NCBI RefSeq assembly: GCF_910596095.1
Contig: NC_056534.1
Span: 14,831,490-14,895,489 of the forward strand
Direction: 5' to 3'
Origin: Thunnus maccoyii
Lineage: Eukaryota > Chordata > Actinopteri > Scombriformes > Scombridae
Length of the DNA stretch: 64,000 bases
The position numbers and the translations under genes are program-made. This document shows positions 43,801-55,759 of the stretch, one piece after another. Under the pieces are notes generated by a model. That model saw only the letters and a list, made by a program, of their open reading frames with translations. It had not been told where the DNA came from and searched no databases. Position 1 is the stretch's first letter. Each line of letters begins with the position of its first letter.

Positions 43801-46800
43801 TATTGTTAAGCAACTTTTGTGAGAGGTGGTGGAGTCTAGCATTTCATAACAGTGTGCACAATGATACGTAAATACTGCAATACACGATGACATAATTGTA
43901 AAATTGAAACTTAGATAAAATCAGTTTAAGGTTTTGTGTTTACTAAAATGGGTCATGTAGTTTACCACACTGTAAGAATAGCTTTGAATGAAAGCATAAC
44001 AGATGTAGTATTCTGACTGTGTGTAGATGTTAACAGGAATAATGTAAATGTAATGTAGTCGAGTGGATGGAAAAAACCCCACTAATATTATCTTAAAGTT
44101 AATCTCACCAGTACAATCCTTAATCCTTATTTTGTCCGTTTATGTATTAAGTTTTATTGGATAAGGGTTGGACGTAGAGAAGAAAACATCTCTAAAAGAA
44201 TTAAATGACCACTTGATCTTTTAAATCTAAACATATGCTTTCGTAGAGTTATTAAAATTATTGAAAATTACTTTGTTGCACATTTGAGTTACAGAAGTGA
44301 TGACATCCTCGTATATATCCTGTGATAGATACTGTACATCGCTATTTTTGGAATATTGGTTTACACCTTTTAAATGTTTTGTGTTTTTAGGGGCGATCAA
44401 CGAGATGGCCACCCACCCCGGTTACTACGAAGACCTGGTGGAGAAGTCGATGGGCAAATACAACCTGGCAACAGAGGAGATAGAGAGGGACCTGCACCGC
44501 TCTCTCCCCGAGCACCCTGCCTTTCAAAACGAGATGGGCATCGCTGCCCTCCGCAGGGTCCTCACCGCATATGCATTCAGAAACCCCAACATTGGATACT
44601 GTCAGGTTACACACGTTCTTGTTTTGATCCACATGAACTAGCAGAAAACTGGCAGTCCGTGACAGGATTTTTTTTTTTTTCTTCTCCCCAGGCCATGAAT
44701 ATTGTGACATCGGTTTTGCTGCTCTATGCCAAAGAAGAGGAGGCTTTTTGGCTGCTGGTGGCGCTCTGTGAGAGGATGCTACCCGACTACTACAACACAA
44801 GAGTCGTAGGTCAGTATTTTCATATTGTTATGGGATTGTGGGTGTTTAATTGATGCTCTCAAATTGATGAAAAGTTCAAATATCTGTATGACCATCTTAA
44901 ACTGATTTATTTTGCACCTTTGCATAGTCTGACACTTTTCTGTTTGCCATGATTCTCTTTTTCTGCCTTCTTGGCAAGGTCTCTCTTGAAAAAGATTGAT
45001 TTTAATCTGAATGAGACATTTATCTGCTTAAAAAAAGGAAAAGAACGAAAGATCTTATTCATTTACCATCCACCTCCTCTTCCCCAGGAGCTTTAGTCGA
45101 TCAGGGGGTGTTCGAGGAGCTTGCTCGCGAGTACGTTCCCCAGCTATACGACTGCATGCAGGACCTTGGGGTCATCTCCACTATTTCGCTCTCCTGGTTC
45201 CTCACCCTCTTCCTGTCTGTCATGCCGTTCGAGAGCGCGGTGGTGGTGGTAGATTGCTTCTTCTACGACGGCATCAAGGTCATCTTCCAGCTGGCGCTGT
45301 CCGTGTTGCATGCCAACATCCACCAGCTGCTGGGCTGTAAGGATGACGGCGAGGCCATGACTGTACTGGGCAGGTAAGGAGAGGCAAAAAACATCAGATA
45401 TCATTGTTTTTGGATATTTAGATTGTCTTTATTGGTCTCAGTCTGAGTGACAAACTCTTCCTACAGGCCTGATTTTTTTTTGGTATCATATCTTCCAACT
45501 GTTTGTGTATTGTAGGTACTTGGACAGTGTGACCAATAAGGACAGCACCCTGCCTCCCATCCCCCACCTGCACTCTTTACTGACAGACAACGGAGAACCA
45601 CATCCAGAGGTCGACATTTTCAAACTGGTCCGCAGCTCCTATGAGGTATTTGACCTGGGTGATACTGTAATGACGGCTAATAATGTCTACCTCTGTGTTT
45701 TGTCTCAAGAAACAAAACAAGACCAATATGAAATGTTTAAAAATGCCTCTAATGGAGCTTTGTACACATCTGTTAGTTGGATATTCTTTAAAGATGTGCT
45801 GATGATTTATGAGCATGTGACTCCACAAGTCCTTCTGTTTGTCTGCCCAGTTATCTGTACATTTGTCATCTATTTGTTACATTTTTGCTAAAGAAAGCAA
45901 TTATATTATTGTTGTCACAGCTTTCAATAAGATGCAGTGTGCGTTCAGTTTATCCCATTTTAATGTTTTTCATGTTGAGAGGCCCATATGGATTCCTCTT
46001 TGCAGTCAGTCTGTACTGTAAATGTTTTTGTAATTCTTCAATAAATCTTGATTATTGTCTCCAGTCATCCTTGTTGTTTCTAAATGTTTCTTGCTCTCCT
46101 TTTTGTTTAAGAAATTTGGCTCCATCCGTGCAGATGTGATCGAACAGATGCGTTTCAAACAGAGACTGAGGGTCATCCAGACTATTGAAGATACAACAAA
46201 ACGCAATGTGGTATGAACCTACTGACTTACTATTATAAATACTGGAATAGGTTTGAAAAAGTAAGCAAGTACAGTCAGATTTACCAGCTGTATTTACTAG
46301 AATTTTCTTGCTGGCTCTTTTGTGCACTTTAAAAGACTCTAGTCTGCAGGTCAAATTAGATTTGAGCATTGAAGAAGAAAGAATTCTAGTGATTATTAGA
46401 TATTCTGCTCCTTCTTCACACTTATTATACAGTTATTCTCTGTTTGTTTTACTTAATGTATTTATATTGTGTTTCAGGTCAGAACTATTGTAACAGAGAC
46501 TGCCTTCAGTATTGATGAGTTGGAGGAGCTCTTCGTGCTCTTCAAGGTGAGTTACAGCTTCGATATTCTCGTTGTGAGACCTTGTAAAAGCACCTTCTCA
46601 CCCTTTGACAGCATTTGTGGACCTCCAGCTTCCACTTACAGTCGTGCTGCCACGCTAAAGCTTTAAGTACAGACAGGAAGTCGATGCGTCAGGCGTGCAG
46701 GCCTGTAAAGATTAATTTACCACTTTATCAGTGGCAGTGTTCATACTGATTGAGATTATTATTGGTCGTTTGTTGGTTAAGCCTCATTCTCATCTTTAAA

Positions 46801-48165
46801 ATTGGCCTCTTCAAACGCAGCAAAGAGCTTTGTCCTCATCTTCTCTACAGTTATGTTTTTAATACTTCGATTTGATTGCATATGATCTCCTAAAGTTTCT
46901 ACCCGACTCTCTCTTTCTCTCTCTCCAGGCAGAGCATCTGACCAGCTGCTACTGGGGCGGCAGCAGCAACCCCACAGAGCGCCATGACCCCAGCCTGCCC
47001 TACCTGGAGCAGTACCGCATCGACGTGGAACAGTTCAAAGGCCTGTTCAACCTGCTGTTCCCCTGGGCCAACGGAGCCCACTCAGACCCCCTGGCCGTGC
47101 GCTTCTTTCGTCTCCTTGATCAAAACGGAGATGCCCTCATAAATTTCCGGGAGTTCATCAACGGCCTTGGTAGGTACAGAAAGGTTGTGTGTGTGTGTCC
47201 TTGTAAATACTCGCTGTTTATTTGATAAGTGGATGCTTTTTGTGTGATGATCTTTATTTATGGTAGTATTGTACCCAAGATGATGTATCACAGTTGGAGG
47301 CAGTTCAGATGTGTTCAATCTCTAAAGGCTGCTGGTGTGTTGTAGGTGTTCTGTATCATGGCGACCTCACTGAGAAGCTGAAGCTCCTCTACAAGATGCA
47401 TGTTTTACCTGGTGAGTGTGCATTGATGCAATTCACTCGTCCTTGAAAGTTCGTCTTTAGGGAGTTACATAATATATTTCCTTCCAGGGGAGCAGGATTA
47501 ACAGCTGTAGAGGGTAGAGACGGCTGAGTGAAGGCTGTGAATGAGAGAGAATAGAGAACACTTTGTATTCTTTAGTCTCACTTCACTGGGCAATTCACTT
47601 TCTCAGGATTTGTCTTTGTCAGCATGTTTCCAAATGAAATAACTGGCATTAATCAAAACTTTAACTATTCACTGTATTTTAAATTCAGTTTGTTGTGTGG
47701 CCTGGCTTTCATTAACATTTTGGCAACCTGGTGACATGGTTTTTGTTACCATCAAAAGTAACTTTATGTTCATATGTCATTGTAAAATGTATTAAGGTTG
47801 TATATGGTTGGATTAAATGAAAAATTAAATGACAAAAAAATGGTTCACATGATGTTTTCATATGCAAAGTTAAATTTGGACAAATTCTTTTCCATCAGAG
47901 TTCACTCATGAACAGGAAGAGCCTGACTCTGCCTTTGAAGCCACTCAGTACTTCTTTGAAGACATCACTCCAGAAACATCCATCGGTAAGGAGTTTAACT
48001 TTATTATAATTTATTATTTATGTCACTCTCAGGAGTATAACAACATCAATCACTGGCCTTCATGGAAATGCTGTTTAAAAATGATTGTGCGGGTATTTCA
48101 AGAAAAGCTGTTTCAGCCAATAAGACATCAAGACACCATATTCTTCACTTGTGTAAATATGAGTT

Positions 48166-48200
<35 letters not shown>

Positions 48201-50727
48201 CGTGCGTGTGTGTGTGTATATGTATATATATAGGTTGTGCTTTGATGTGCAGTTTGCAGGAAATGCAGCTCCTTTCTGAGGAGTTGATCGTGTTTTATTT
48301 GAAATGGACGTCTTAATTAGCTTTTAGCAAATATTCACTTCCACTAGGTGACATGTTGATTATAGCAGGAATATAATCTTCATGTTTCTATTGACAATAA
48401 GATCTCACACTGCACAGCTACAATTTTTGTTGCTGCCACATGTCAAGCCAATTGTTGTGCTCATACTCCTGATAAAATATGGTGCAGAATTGTTGCTATT
48501 CATAATACTGAGCACTTGAGCTCGTTATGGTCTTTGTATGAGAGTAGCTTGTTTTTGTGGTTATGAGTGCATGACATGACTTATGGGGGACAATGTGGTT
48601 GCATTAGTTTTGAAACCACAGGTATCGCCTGCAGCCTGCTTTGTGCATGTTGACAGTGTTAAAAGCAGATGCACATAAACAAATGTATATACAAATTAAA
48701 TTATGCGTGTAAGGCTCGAGCTTGCAGGGAGTATCTTGTTTTCATTTACTGTGATGTTGAAGGAATATGCAGAGGAGAGAAAAACTGCCTCAAATGCCTC
48801 TGTTAATCTGACAGCTCTAAACCTGTGAACAAGTATCATATGTGTTACAGTGTATGGAAATAACTGCATTTGATCAAATGTGATATCAGAGACTTCGGAG
48901 GCTCTGATGTTATGGTGTTATACCACATTAGGCAGTAAACAGTGAACTGTCGGGGGTGTAGAGAAGTAGAGCAGAACCAAGTGTATAATATACAATATGT
49001 TTGTCTTCAAGATATAGAGGATGCTTCTAAGAACAAATCGGCACTGAATGTTCAGTCAAGCTACTGAAAATGAATAAATCTAACAGTCTTCTTACAGAAA
49101 ATGTTCATTTTGATAAATGTTTGATCTCAGTCATCCTCCTCTCTCCTCAGGCCAGGATTCAAAGTGCAGAAGTGAGAAGGATGATGGCTTTGTCAGAGTT
49201 ACATTCAAGACTGAAAAAGGTAAGCAACATAGTCACATTTATTACAAAAATATTATAAACACCTGAGTATAGAGATGTAATGCAGTGTATTATATAAACC
49301 TATTAGCTTAAGATGAACAGTGAGATGTTTGAGCTCATCTAAGGAGCAAACAGTTCAGGCGTGAAATTACCCTTGGTCTTGATCACCAACAAACAAGTTT
49401 TTTGTTGGGTCAAAAAGAACAAAAAAAGAGGCTTAATTCCTCCTTTTTGAACAACTCACAGTAAACAGTATATCTCAATGAAGCTATAAGCATACACTTA
49501 GAGTGAACCTTATTTATTATGCAAAACACTGATGTTAAAGGCCACGTTCTTATTCACTAGTGAAAATGCCATTTATGTTATCATTTCTACATTTTTAAAT
49601 AGATTTTCTCTTAAATCATAACGCAGGAATCAGAAAAGAAATTGGTCTCTTTATTACAACATAATGTAATGTGAGTTTATGATTAAAATACTCCTTTATG
49701 TTAATATTATAACACATCTTTGTACATATCACAGTGAAGAAACTGAACACTCCTGATTACCGTCATTACCTGAAACTGTGGAATCAGGAGACGAAGCCTA
49801 AACTGGAAAACACAAAAGACCTTCCCAAACTGAATCAGGTAAGACTTTTACTCTCTATACAATGTTGATATACAGTGTGTGTAGAAGAAACTCAGTGGGG
49901 TATAACTGACCTCATGTTTTTTCCTTCAGAGTCAGTTCATCGAGCTTTGCAAGACTCTCTACAGCATGTTCAGCGAGGATGTGGCGGAACAGGAGCTCTA
50001 TCACGCCACAGCCACAGTCACCAGTTTGCTGCTGGAAATGGGAGAAGTGGGCAAGCTCTTCTCCTCTGGTAGAAAGGACCACAACCAGGAAGGCAAATCA
50101 GAGCCGAGCATGTGTATGGGAGATCCCAAAACCTCACAGGAAGCGGGCCCTGATGACGTGTTCCAGCAGCGGGATCAGGAAGACGCCTTTGTCTCTGCAG
50201 GTCTGGAGAACAAGCCGAGCCCCTGTGAGGAGGAGAAAGGGGACGAAGGCTGCGAGCAGCTGCCACCTATGCAAGACATCAAGCTGGAGGACTCGTCTCC
50301 AAAAGACACAGGCACGTCATCCGCCATGCTTATTTCTGATGATGAAACCAAAGATGACACATCAATGTCATCTTACTCGGTGCTCAGCGCAGGCTCACAT
50401 GAGCTGGATGAGAAGCTGCAGTGCGAGGACATTGCAGACGACACGGTGCTGGTGCGCAGCGACAGCGGGTCCAACGGTGAAAGAAGTAACCGGCCTCACG
50501 GCAGCGGACCTCACAGCCGAGGGCTGCCTCACAGCACGAGCATTGATAAAGACTGGGCCATCACGTTTGAGCAGTTCCTGGCCTCTGTGCTCACTGAGCA
50601 GGCCCTGGTGCATTACTTTGAGAAGCCAGTGGAGGTGGCGGCTCGTATAACTAACGCCAAGAATGTGCGTAAAGTCGGGCGCCCCCTGCTGTCATCAAGT
50701 GACTATGAGATCTCGCTATCCGGCTGA
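26941..50727 (+). CDS. tbc1d9: TBC1D9: GRAM-TBC-EF-hand Rab GTPase-activating protein, 21 exons, complete
   Basis: Exons: 26941-27061, 34435-34545, 36608-36726, 37715-37943, 39057-39318, 39986-40193, 41000-41206, 41394-41558, 41839-41989, 44391-44605, 44692-44809, 45088-45373, 45516-45645, 46112-46210, 46478-46546, 46929-47169, 47346-47411, 47899-47985, 49151-49219, 49735-49838, 49930-50727. They sum to 3855 nt (1284 aa plus stop); human TBC1D9 is about 1266 aa. All junctions are GT/AG and phase agrees throughout. Domains: GRAM 1 about residues 145-212, GRAM 2 about 292-360, TBC about 510-700, EF-hand loop 894-905. Start chosen because [20 protein letters not shown] is the family N-terminus. 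Known role: TBC domains accelerate GTP hydrolysis on Rab GTPases, with GRAM parts for membrane binding; the Rab partner is not shown by sequence. TBC1D9 rather than TBC1D9B rests on the C-terminus and the UCP1/ELMOD2 neighbours. No breaks seen. Confidence 0.95.
27705..27768. repeat. (CAG)n-(GGA)n-G24 tract
   Basis: About five CAG units, then about eight GGA units, then 24 consecutive G at 27745-27768. G-rich on the plus strand of TBC1D9 intron 1, so the nascent RNA would carry it too. Confidence 0.9.
31365..31600. repeat. Dispersed teleost repeat (GGTTAGGTTTAGG type)
   Basis: Contains ACATGGTTAGGTTTAGGGAA and GGTTTGGGTTAAAATGATCAC, a phrase I recall from many fish genomes. Boundaries are approximate. 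Confidence 0.4.
34783..34838. repeat. (TG)n(AG)n microsatellite
   Basis: About 24 TG units followed by four AG units, in TBC1D9 intron 2. Confidence 0.9.
35140..35390. repeat. Interspersed repeat, TGCATCTATCAGTTATTTTG type
   Basis: Begins AGGGCTGCATCTATCAGTT and contains AACAATTAATTGATTATC. Related to the copies in the AIMP1-like locus. An adjacent stretch at about 35385-35570 (AAGTCAAAGTGAGCTTTATT) is probably a different repeat tail. Confidence 0.45.
37128..37445. repeat. Dispersed teleost repeat (AGCTAAATGCTAACATCATG type)
   Basis: GTGAGGTGCTTTAAGCTAAATGC, then TTTACCATGTTCACCATCTTAA, then TTTCATGGCAATCCATTCAA TAGTTGTTG, ending near CTGACATTTCCATCTC. This is a very common interspersed fish sequence; here in TBC1D9 intron 3. 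Confidence 0.6.
37715..37943 (+). CDS. tbc1d9: TBC1D9 exon 4 (first GRAM domain)
   Basis: Residues 118-194. The acidic stretch [14 protein letters not shown] leads into [19 protein letters not shown] and the GRAM core [17 protein letters not shown]. The upstream in-frame ATG at 37604 is intronic: a clean CTGCAG acceptor precedes GGCATCATTGCA. Confidence 0.93.
39986..40193 (+). CDS. tbc1d9: TBC1D9 exon 6 (second GRAM domain)
   Basis: Residues 281-350, with [19 protein letters not shown] and the core [20 protein letters not shown]. The domain finishes in exon 7 (41000-41206), [20 protein letters not shown]. Confidence 0.93.
41839..45645 (+). CDS. tbc1d9: TBC1D9 exons 9-13 (TBC GAP domain)
   Basis: Five exons: 41839-41989, 44391-44605, 44692-44809, 45088-45373, 45516-45645. 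The domain opens with [16 protein letters not shown]. The arginine-finger motif I-x-x-D-x-x-R is present (I555, D558, R561 in [13 protein letters not shown]) and the glutamine-finger Y-x-Q is present (Y594, Q596 in NPNIGYCQ). Both fingers are needed for the dual-finger mechanism, so the protein looks catalytically competent. Intron 9 is 2.4 kb; intron 10 is only 86 bp. Confidence 0.93.
42415..42640. mobile_element. Short MITE in TBC1D9 intron 9
   Basis: The ends TGGTTTCCAACCATTTTGTC and CCATGTTGGAAACCACTGG are inverted repeats about 215 bp apart, with no coding content. Probably hAT-type. Confidence 0.5.
42948..42972. repeat. 25-nt perfect palindrome
   Basis: AAAGATTCACTT and AAGTGAATCTTT flank a single G, then a T run follows. 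Intronic (TBC1D9 intron 9). Confidence 0.85.
46929..47169 (+). CDS. tbc1d9: TBC1D9 exon 16 (EF-hand)
   Basis: Residues 831-911. The EF-hand loop [12 protein letters not shown] (894-905) has D, N, D, N at loop positions 1, 3, 5, 9 and E at 12, which are the calcium-coordinating positions, so calcium binding is plausible. Confidence 0.92.
48170..48232. repeat. (GT)n(GC) microsatellite
   Basis: GT run with GTGC interruptions, then TATATG units, in TBC1D9 intron 18. Confidence 0.9.
49930..50727 (+). CDS. tbc1d9: TBC1D9 exon 21 (C-terminal tail and stop)
   Basis: 266 codons including TGA. Encodes a helical start ([20 protein letters not shown]), an acidic low-complexity middle, the conserved Ser-rich block [14 protein letters not shown], and the terminal [20 protein letters not shown]. 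It ends DYEISLSG, close to the human DYEISAMSG. Confidence 0.94.
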   Translation, partial: SQFIELCKTLYSMFSEDVAEQELYHATATVTSLLLEMGEVGKLFSSGRKDHNQEGKSEPSMCMGDPKTSQEAGPDDVFQQRDQEDAFVSAGLENKPSPCEEEKGDEGCEQLPPMQDIKLEDSSPKDTGTSSAMLISDDETKDDTSMSSYSVLSAGSHELDEKLQCEDIADDTVLVRSDSGSNGERSNRPHGSGPHSRGLPHSTSIDKDWAITFEQFLASVLTEQALVHYFEKPVEVAARITNAKNVRKVGRPLLSSSDYEISLSG

Positions 50728-51905
50728 GGCCTCTAAGGAGATTTCACACAGAGACTTGTGCTGTTTTAAAAGGGAAACATGATTATCAGTCATTGGTGTA
50801 AAAACGTCTCAGTGGGTTTTAGAGGCTGATGAAGGTAAATGTAAAATGTGTGTGTATGATAGTTGAATGAATGTGACCAAAAACTGCTCTTAGCAATGTA
50901 TTTTATCAGATGTGAAAGACTTTTATTATAACAATCACTAGATTCTGCCCAGCTAAGAGGAAACAGCACATTAATATTAAGGTTTGCTCAGATGAAATCA
51001 GTGTGTACATGTAGTAGCTGTACTTTATAAGACATTATGCATAGGTGTTAATATTGTAATCTCTAGTACTCTTAGACTATAGATGTAAATGTCCACAGAT
51101 ACAGTACAGGTTCAAACTGGGATATTAAGAGTCTACGTACGATCACCTAAAATTATATCTGGTCAAACTATTGCTTCCTTACTTTAAATCCTTTTTTGCT
51201 GCTAATCAATACTTTTTCTTTAGTTTCTGATCAAATGACAATATGGGAAAAAAAAAACTAAACAATGCTGTGAAACTTCAAAAGGAAAGTGAAATTTCAG
51301 GTGTTATTGTATAAATTGTTCTTTTGGCTCCACACGACTTTGAAATGATGTTTCACTTTGGCAAATCACATTTGCCTTTTTCACACACAAATATATGACC
51401 TTCTACATATTCACTCCGCAAAATAATGTGCCCTGTAAATGTTCTAGTTATTTTTTTCAAATTATTATTGGTAATAACAAACAACTATAACAATAATGGA
51501 AAACGTAAAAATTACACAACCACTGACTCGAATCAAAACAAGTCATTTCTCATCTGTTACGATGGGCAAAAGCATTTTTGATGGTCCAGGAATTCAAAGG
51601 AAAGTATGTTTGTGCTACAAAATAATTACACTAAAAAATGCTGTTGTATGAAGAGCCTGCTCGTTCTTTGTTTACATCATCATGTGATCCACTAATATGT
51701 ATTTGCTTGCCTTTTGCGTAGCTGTTGTCTGCACTCCAAACTGAAATGTTGGCCTTTTTTAACATGTTTTTACCTTCTTGCTCTGTATATGATTACATTG
51801 CTGTTTTTTAAGTTGTTTTTATGTGAATAATTTTTATTTTATATGTCCATTTGTCTATGCTCTGGATTCTGATGCATTGAGAGTCACTCCATCGAATTAA
51901 AATTA
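50728..51905 (+). other. Probable TBC1D9 3' UTR
   Basis: AT-rich, non-repetitive sequence follows the stop. An ATTAAA at 51897-51902 is the best poly(A) signal candidate before repeats begin at about 52.1 kb. Confidence 0.45.
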
Positions 51906-52139
51906 CAGTATGACCAATTCAACACTGCACAGTCACAGTACAACGTCTCAAGTCTTTTTCATTGACTTTATCCGACTGGGAGCTGCTGTACGACCTCTTT
52001 ATGCAAAATGTTACTGCCATCTAGTGGACGATCATACAGGCCTCCAATCCTCATTTCATAAAGACATGCTTTTTAGCCCAGTCAGTAATGATCGAGCAGA
52101 TAAAAATAACAGTTTGCAGTTGATGCTTTACAGTTTATA

Positions 52140-52395
52140 CAGTCCAGACAGTAAGTATTTGGACAGTTACACATTTTTTGTTCTTCAGGCAGCTTCAGCA
52201 CATTCATTTTGAAATAAAACAATGAGTACAATGTGTCAAAAGTCCAATACACAGTTCTGTCTGTATTGACATAAACCTACTCAAATTAAAGCTGAGACTT
52301 GGCGCTTTAATGTAGTATCCATTATTTTATCTCAAATTGAATGTGCTGAAGCACAGAGCCTGAAGACCACAAAATGTTTAACTACAAATATGTTC
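52140..52395. mobile_element. Tc1/mariner-type MITE fragment
   Basis: Starts TACAGTCCAGACAGTAAGTATTTGGACAGT, a phrase typical of fish Tc1-like terminal repeats. The right end is not cleanly defined. Confidence 0.5.
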
Positions 52396-52549
52396 TGGAC
52401 TGTAGTTCAGATACAATATGTTGTGTGAAAAGTGCTTTTCAAAGCCCTGTCTGAGAGTGAATTAAACAACTTAATTCACAACTTTTGGAGGCAGAATTGA
52501 GTTTTCTAGCCTTGTGGCACTGACGTTAAGTTCCAATGACCATCTGTGA

Positions 52550-53478
52550 AACAGCAGTGGTGACATAAAGTACATTTACTCAAGTAATATGCTAAGTTTG
52601 AGGTACTTGAACTTTACTTGACTATTTACATTTCATAGTACTTTATACTTCTACTCATCTGCATTTCAGAAGAAAATATTAATTAAAGATTAAAGATCCC
52701 CTTCAGACACATTTTAGGACATTAAATCCTCTCCTTGGAATAATGAATAGTCTTAACATGTTTTTTCCACAAAAAAAGTAATTATGTTGTCAAAAAAACC
52801 TCTAAATGGCATCTACTGCTTCTCTCATGTAAACATCTAATAATATACAAATATGTTTCATTTCAGAAGTTTTACTGTTGGATACAAGATGTCTCTTACG
52901 TCACTCTAAAGTCCATTCTCAGTGTTAGTGCACTGGATGCTTCAAGTTTACACATCACACTTGTGTAAGTTGTATACTGGTCCTCCAAACTAGTTGTGAT
53001 GTCACAAATCCTGCTCATAAGCATGCGTCTTAAACTTGGATTGAAAGTGAGCACAGAGAAACTTTTCACTTTCAGCAGACGGATGAAAACAAACTGCATC
53101 ATTCTGCACAGTGAGTCTCAAACATCGAAGTCAAGGAACAAGAAGAAAAACACATTTTTACCCGGGGGGGGGACTTTAATATTTCACATAGAAAACATAC
53201 GATCAGTTTATGAAATAAAACAATAGTTAAAATTTTCTCCACCTCGACTAATGACAACTGATTGTTAACAAAAAGCCTACAGTGTAACACTGACAGGAGC
53301 CATTTTACTGCAAAATGAGTATTTTTTAACTTTTTATTCTTAAAGTACTTTTTGATATATAACTATTTGCATTTGCCATAATTCTTTTGTACTCTTACTC
53401 AAACACAGATTATTTTTAGATTGTAGCAGTATTATTTTTACTCAAGGAAAGGATCAGAATACTTCTCCACCACTGATG
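52550..53478. mobile_element. ACTTAAGTA-type element with internal insertion
   Basis: The left end, AGCAGTGGTGACATAAAGTAC ATTTACTCAAG, and the right end, TACTTCTCCACCACTGATGC, are inverted. The middle (about 52690-53330) is unrelated sequence. Same family as 9570-11935 and 12030-12965. Confidence 0.5.
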
Positions 53479-53479
53479 C

Positions 53480-55440
53480 AATAAAACTGGAATCACATCT
53501 ATCTGGTTTAAGTCCAAAAAACTGCAACTGAATTCTTTCTCCCAAAGGATTCACAACACTGTCAACTGCTCTCGTTAAATTTTCTTTTGGCCAGAAATAT
53601 ATTAATAACACAGGAGAAATTTTAACAGGAGCAAATGACAGTAGTTTGTGAGACATAATGCTGTAATGTGTTGCCCTGGGGACAACGGCGTTAAATCTCT
53701 GTTGGTTACAGGGCCTCTCTCTCTCTGTCTTTCTCTCTCTCTGTAGACCGAACACACTGGGGTTGTGGCTCAGGTTGACCAATCACAGCTCAGTGAGCTC
53801 ACTCACAATAGTACGTTCTGCAGATTCAGCTGATGCATCCTCTCTTAGACACATGGCCAAGCAATCAATGATTAACCAATCAGAAACAATGTGTTTTAGG
53901 GCCGGATGGATGAAATGCTCACAAGATCATCAAGCTTGCTTTCCTCCACAGATTATAATGTAATATCAGCTCAAATGAAAGAATTAGTTATTCATGAAGA
54001 AACTCTTGTCAGGTTGCACCATAACTTGCAAATGTGGCTTTTGTTATGGCGATGTAATGAGTATTTGTAACATTAATAGGGGGTGACTGAGGTCATCTAA
54101 TTGTGCTACATTGACAGGTTTGGTTTCATGACTACATTACTTTAGTTCCTGCCACCATGATAAACTCTTTATGGTACATGACAGCATCTGCATGTCCATC
54201 TCTCTTATTGTAAACCTGTAACTCCAAAAGCAATTTATACCACAGAATCTTTACACTATATCTAAACTCAGCTATCTAAACACTTTAAAACTCTGACAGA
54301 GTAGATGATAAAACTAGATTTTGGAGAAAATTACCACATAAATGTAAATGAAAAAAAGATGTGAAAAATAGGATAATTGACATCCTGTTGTTCAACATAT
54401 TTTTTGCTTTAGATCCTGTTTTTTAATTATAATGATGCACTTTATTCAAAAACGAATTCAGTCTTATACAACCCACCCAGTAATAAATCCTATTCATTGC
54501 ATTAATACATTAGTTTTAGCTACTTGTACCTGGCAACTGAGTATTGTGGGACCACACCACATTTCTCCATAATTTCCATTCTGTTACGTAGGTAACGGTA
54601 TGGGGAACGGTATTATGAAATAGGCCCGAGCAGCACTGCCAAACTGCTGAGAGGCCGAACATTGTGTGATGCAAAGCCCTTATCTGATCCACAGTGAACT
54701 TCAGTCACCAGCTCACGTCACAACTTACACCCAGCACTTTTTTTTAGTGTCCTTTTTCCCAAAAATGTGGAAAGTCTCTGGCTGTGACAGCTGTTATTAA
54801 GAAATCATGAATGAACAACATGATATGATTAGTTTTATATGAACAAATGAGCAAATACTGCAAAATACAGTAACTCCACTGCAAAAGTGAAAGGGCAACG
54901 TGATGTGAGGTGGTTGTAAAGTCTGTCGTTTAGCCAATCAGCTTTGAACGCTTTCCCTGTTCAGCTGTTCTGTCACTGGCTGAAAGCAAAGACAAGCCTC
55001 CAATGACCCTGCCTGATATTGTTATGATGGCTGTTGTTAAGCACAGACACTTTGGTCTAATGAAGTAAATTATTACATAATATTAAGTCGGTGACAGACA
55101 CAGAATAGGACAAAAATCTGCTGATATTTCCATTTCTACTCACTGTGCTGAATGCAAATGTAAACATGAATATAGTGTTGATTACATTTGAAGGCAGAAA
55201 AATAAAAAAATGAAATATTAATATTAGCTTACGGACAAAATATACCAACATTTTGATGAAAAGATACTTAAGTTAGAGTCACAGAATGGGGAAGTAAAAC
55301 TTGTTGTTTTTCTGAAAAGTGCCTGCACTGTGGGGTAAATTGAACATTGACTTTCTGACAGTCGGTGGACTTTGAGTTGACCCGGCAGAACAGGAGTACA
55401 CAGTAACGCCTCTCTGTGGATGTCATAAAGACGCCAGCCA
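53480..55440. other. TBC1D9-UCP1 intergenic region
   Basis: No coding exon recognised. Contains a CT-rich tract at about 53716-53742. The rest is AT-rich without clear repeat ends. Any distal UCP1 control element would lie here, but no defined site can be named from sequence. Confidence 0.4.
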
Positions 55441-55445
55441 GAAAA

Positions 55446-55453
55446 TATATAAG
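55446..55453 (+). promoter_or_regulatory. Candidate UCP1 TATA box
   Basis: TATATAAG sits about 310 bp before the start codon, upstream of a possible noncoding first exon that ends at a consensus donor (AACAAC|GTAAGTG, 55586/55587). A start of transcription near 55475 would fit. Confidence 0.45.
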
Positions 55454-55474
55454 TACAGAGCAAAAGATGCATCT

Positions 55475-55586
55475 TTCCTTTCTGTGGAGTGGTGCCCTTT
55501 ATGGATTATAATCTGGTCTATCAAAATCCTTCCTGAATCACAAACAACAAAGGATCAAAAGGAATCTTAAATTTTAGACAAACAAC
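55475..55586 (+). other. Possible UCP1 noncoding first exon
   Basis: The donor GTAAGTG at 55587 pairs with an acceptor CCCCAG ending at 55747, leaving 12 nt of 5' UTR before the ATG at 55760. The start at about 55475 is inferred from the TATA position only. Confidence 0.4.
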
Positions 55587-55759
55587 GTAAGTGTGTTTTA
55601 TGTTTTTTTTTTATGATCAATCTATACTTTGACTGTTGAACCACTGTAGTCCATATAAAGATGAATGCTTTTTATATGAGGTTGATGTTCAAATGGTGGT
55701 TTCAACACTGATTTATGCATTCTGTATGTGTGTCTGTGTAACCCCAGAAATAGGAAAAC

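Noticed and set aside
45646..45891. Read-through of TBC1D9 exon 13 past 45645
   Set aside because: A consensus donor at 45646 and the phase of exon 14 show the extension is intron.
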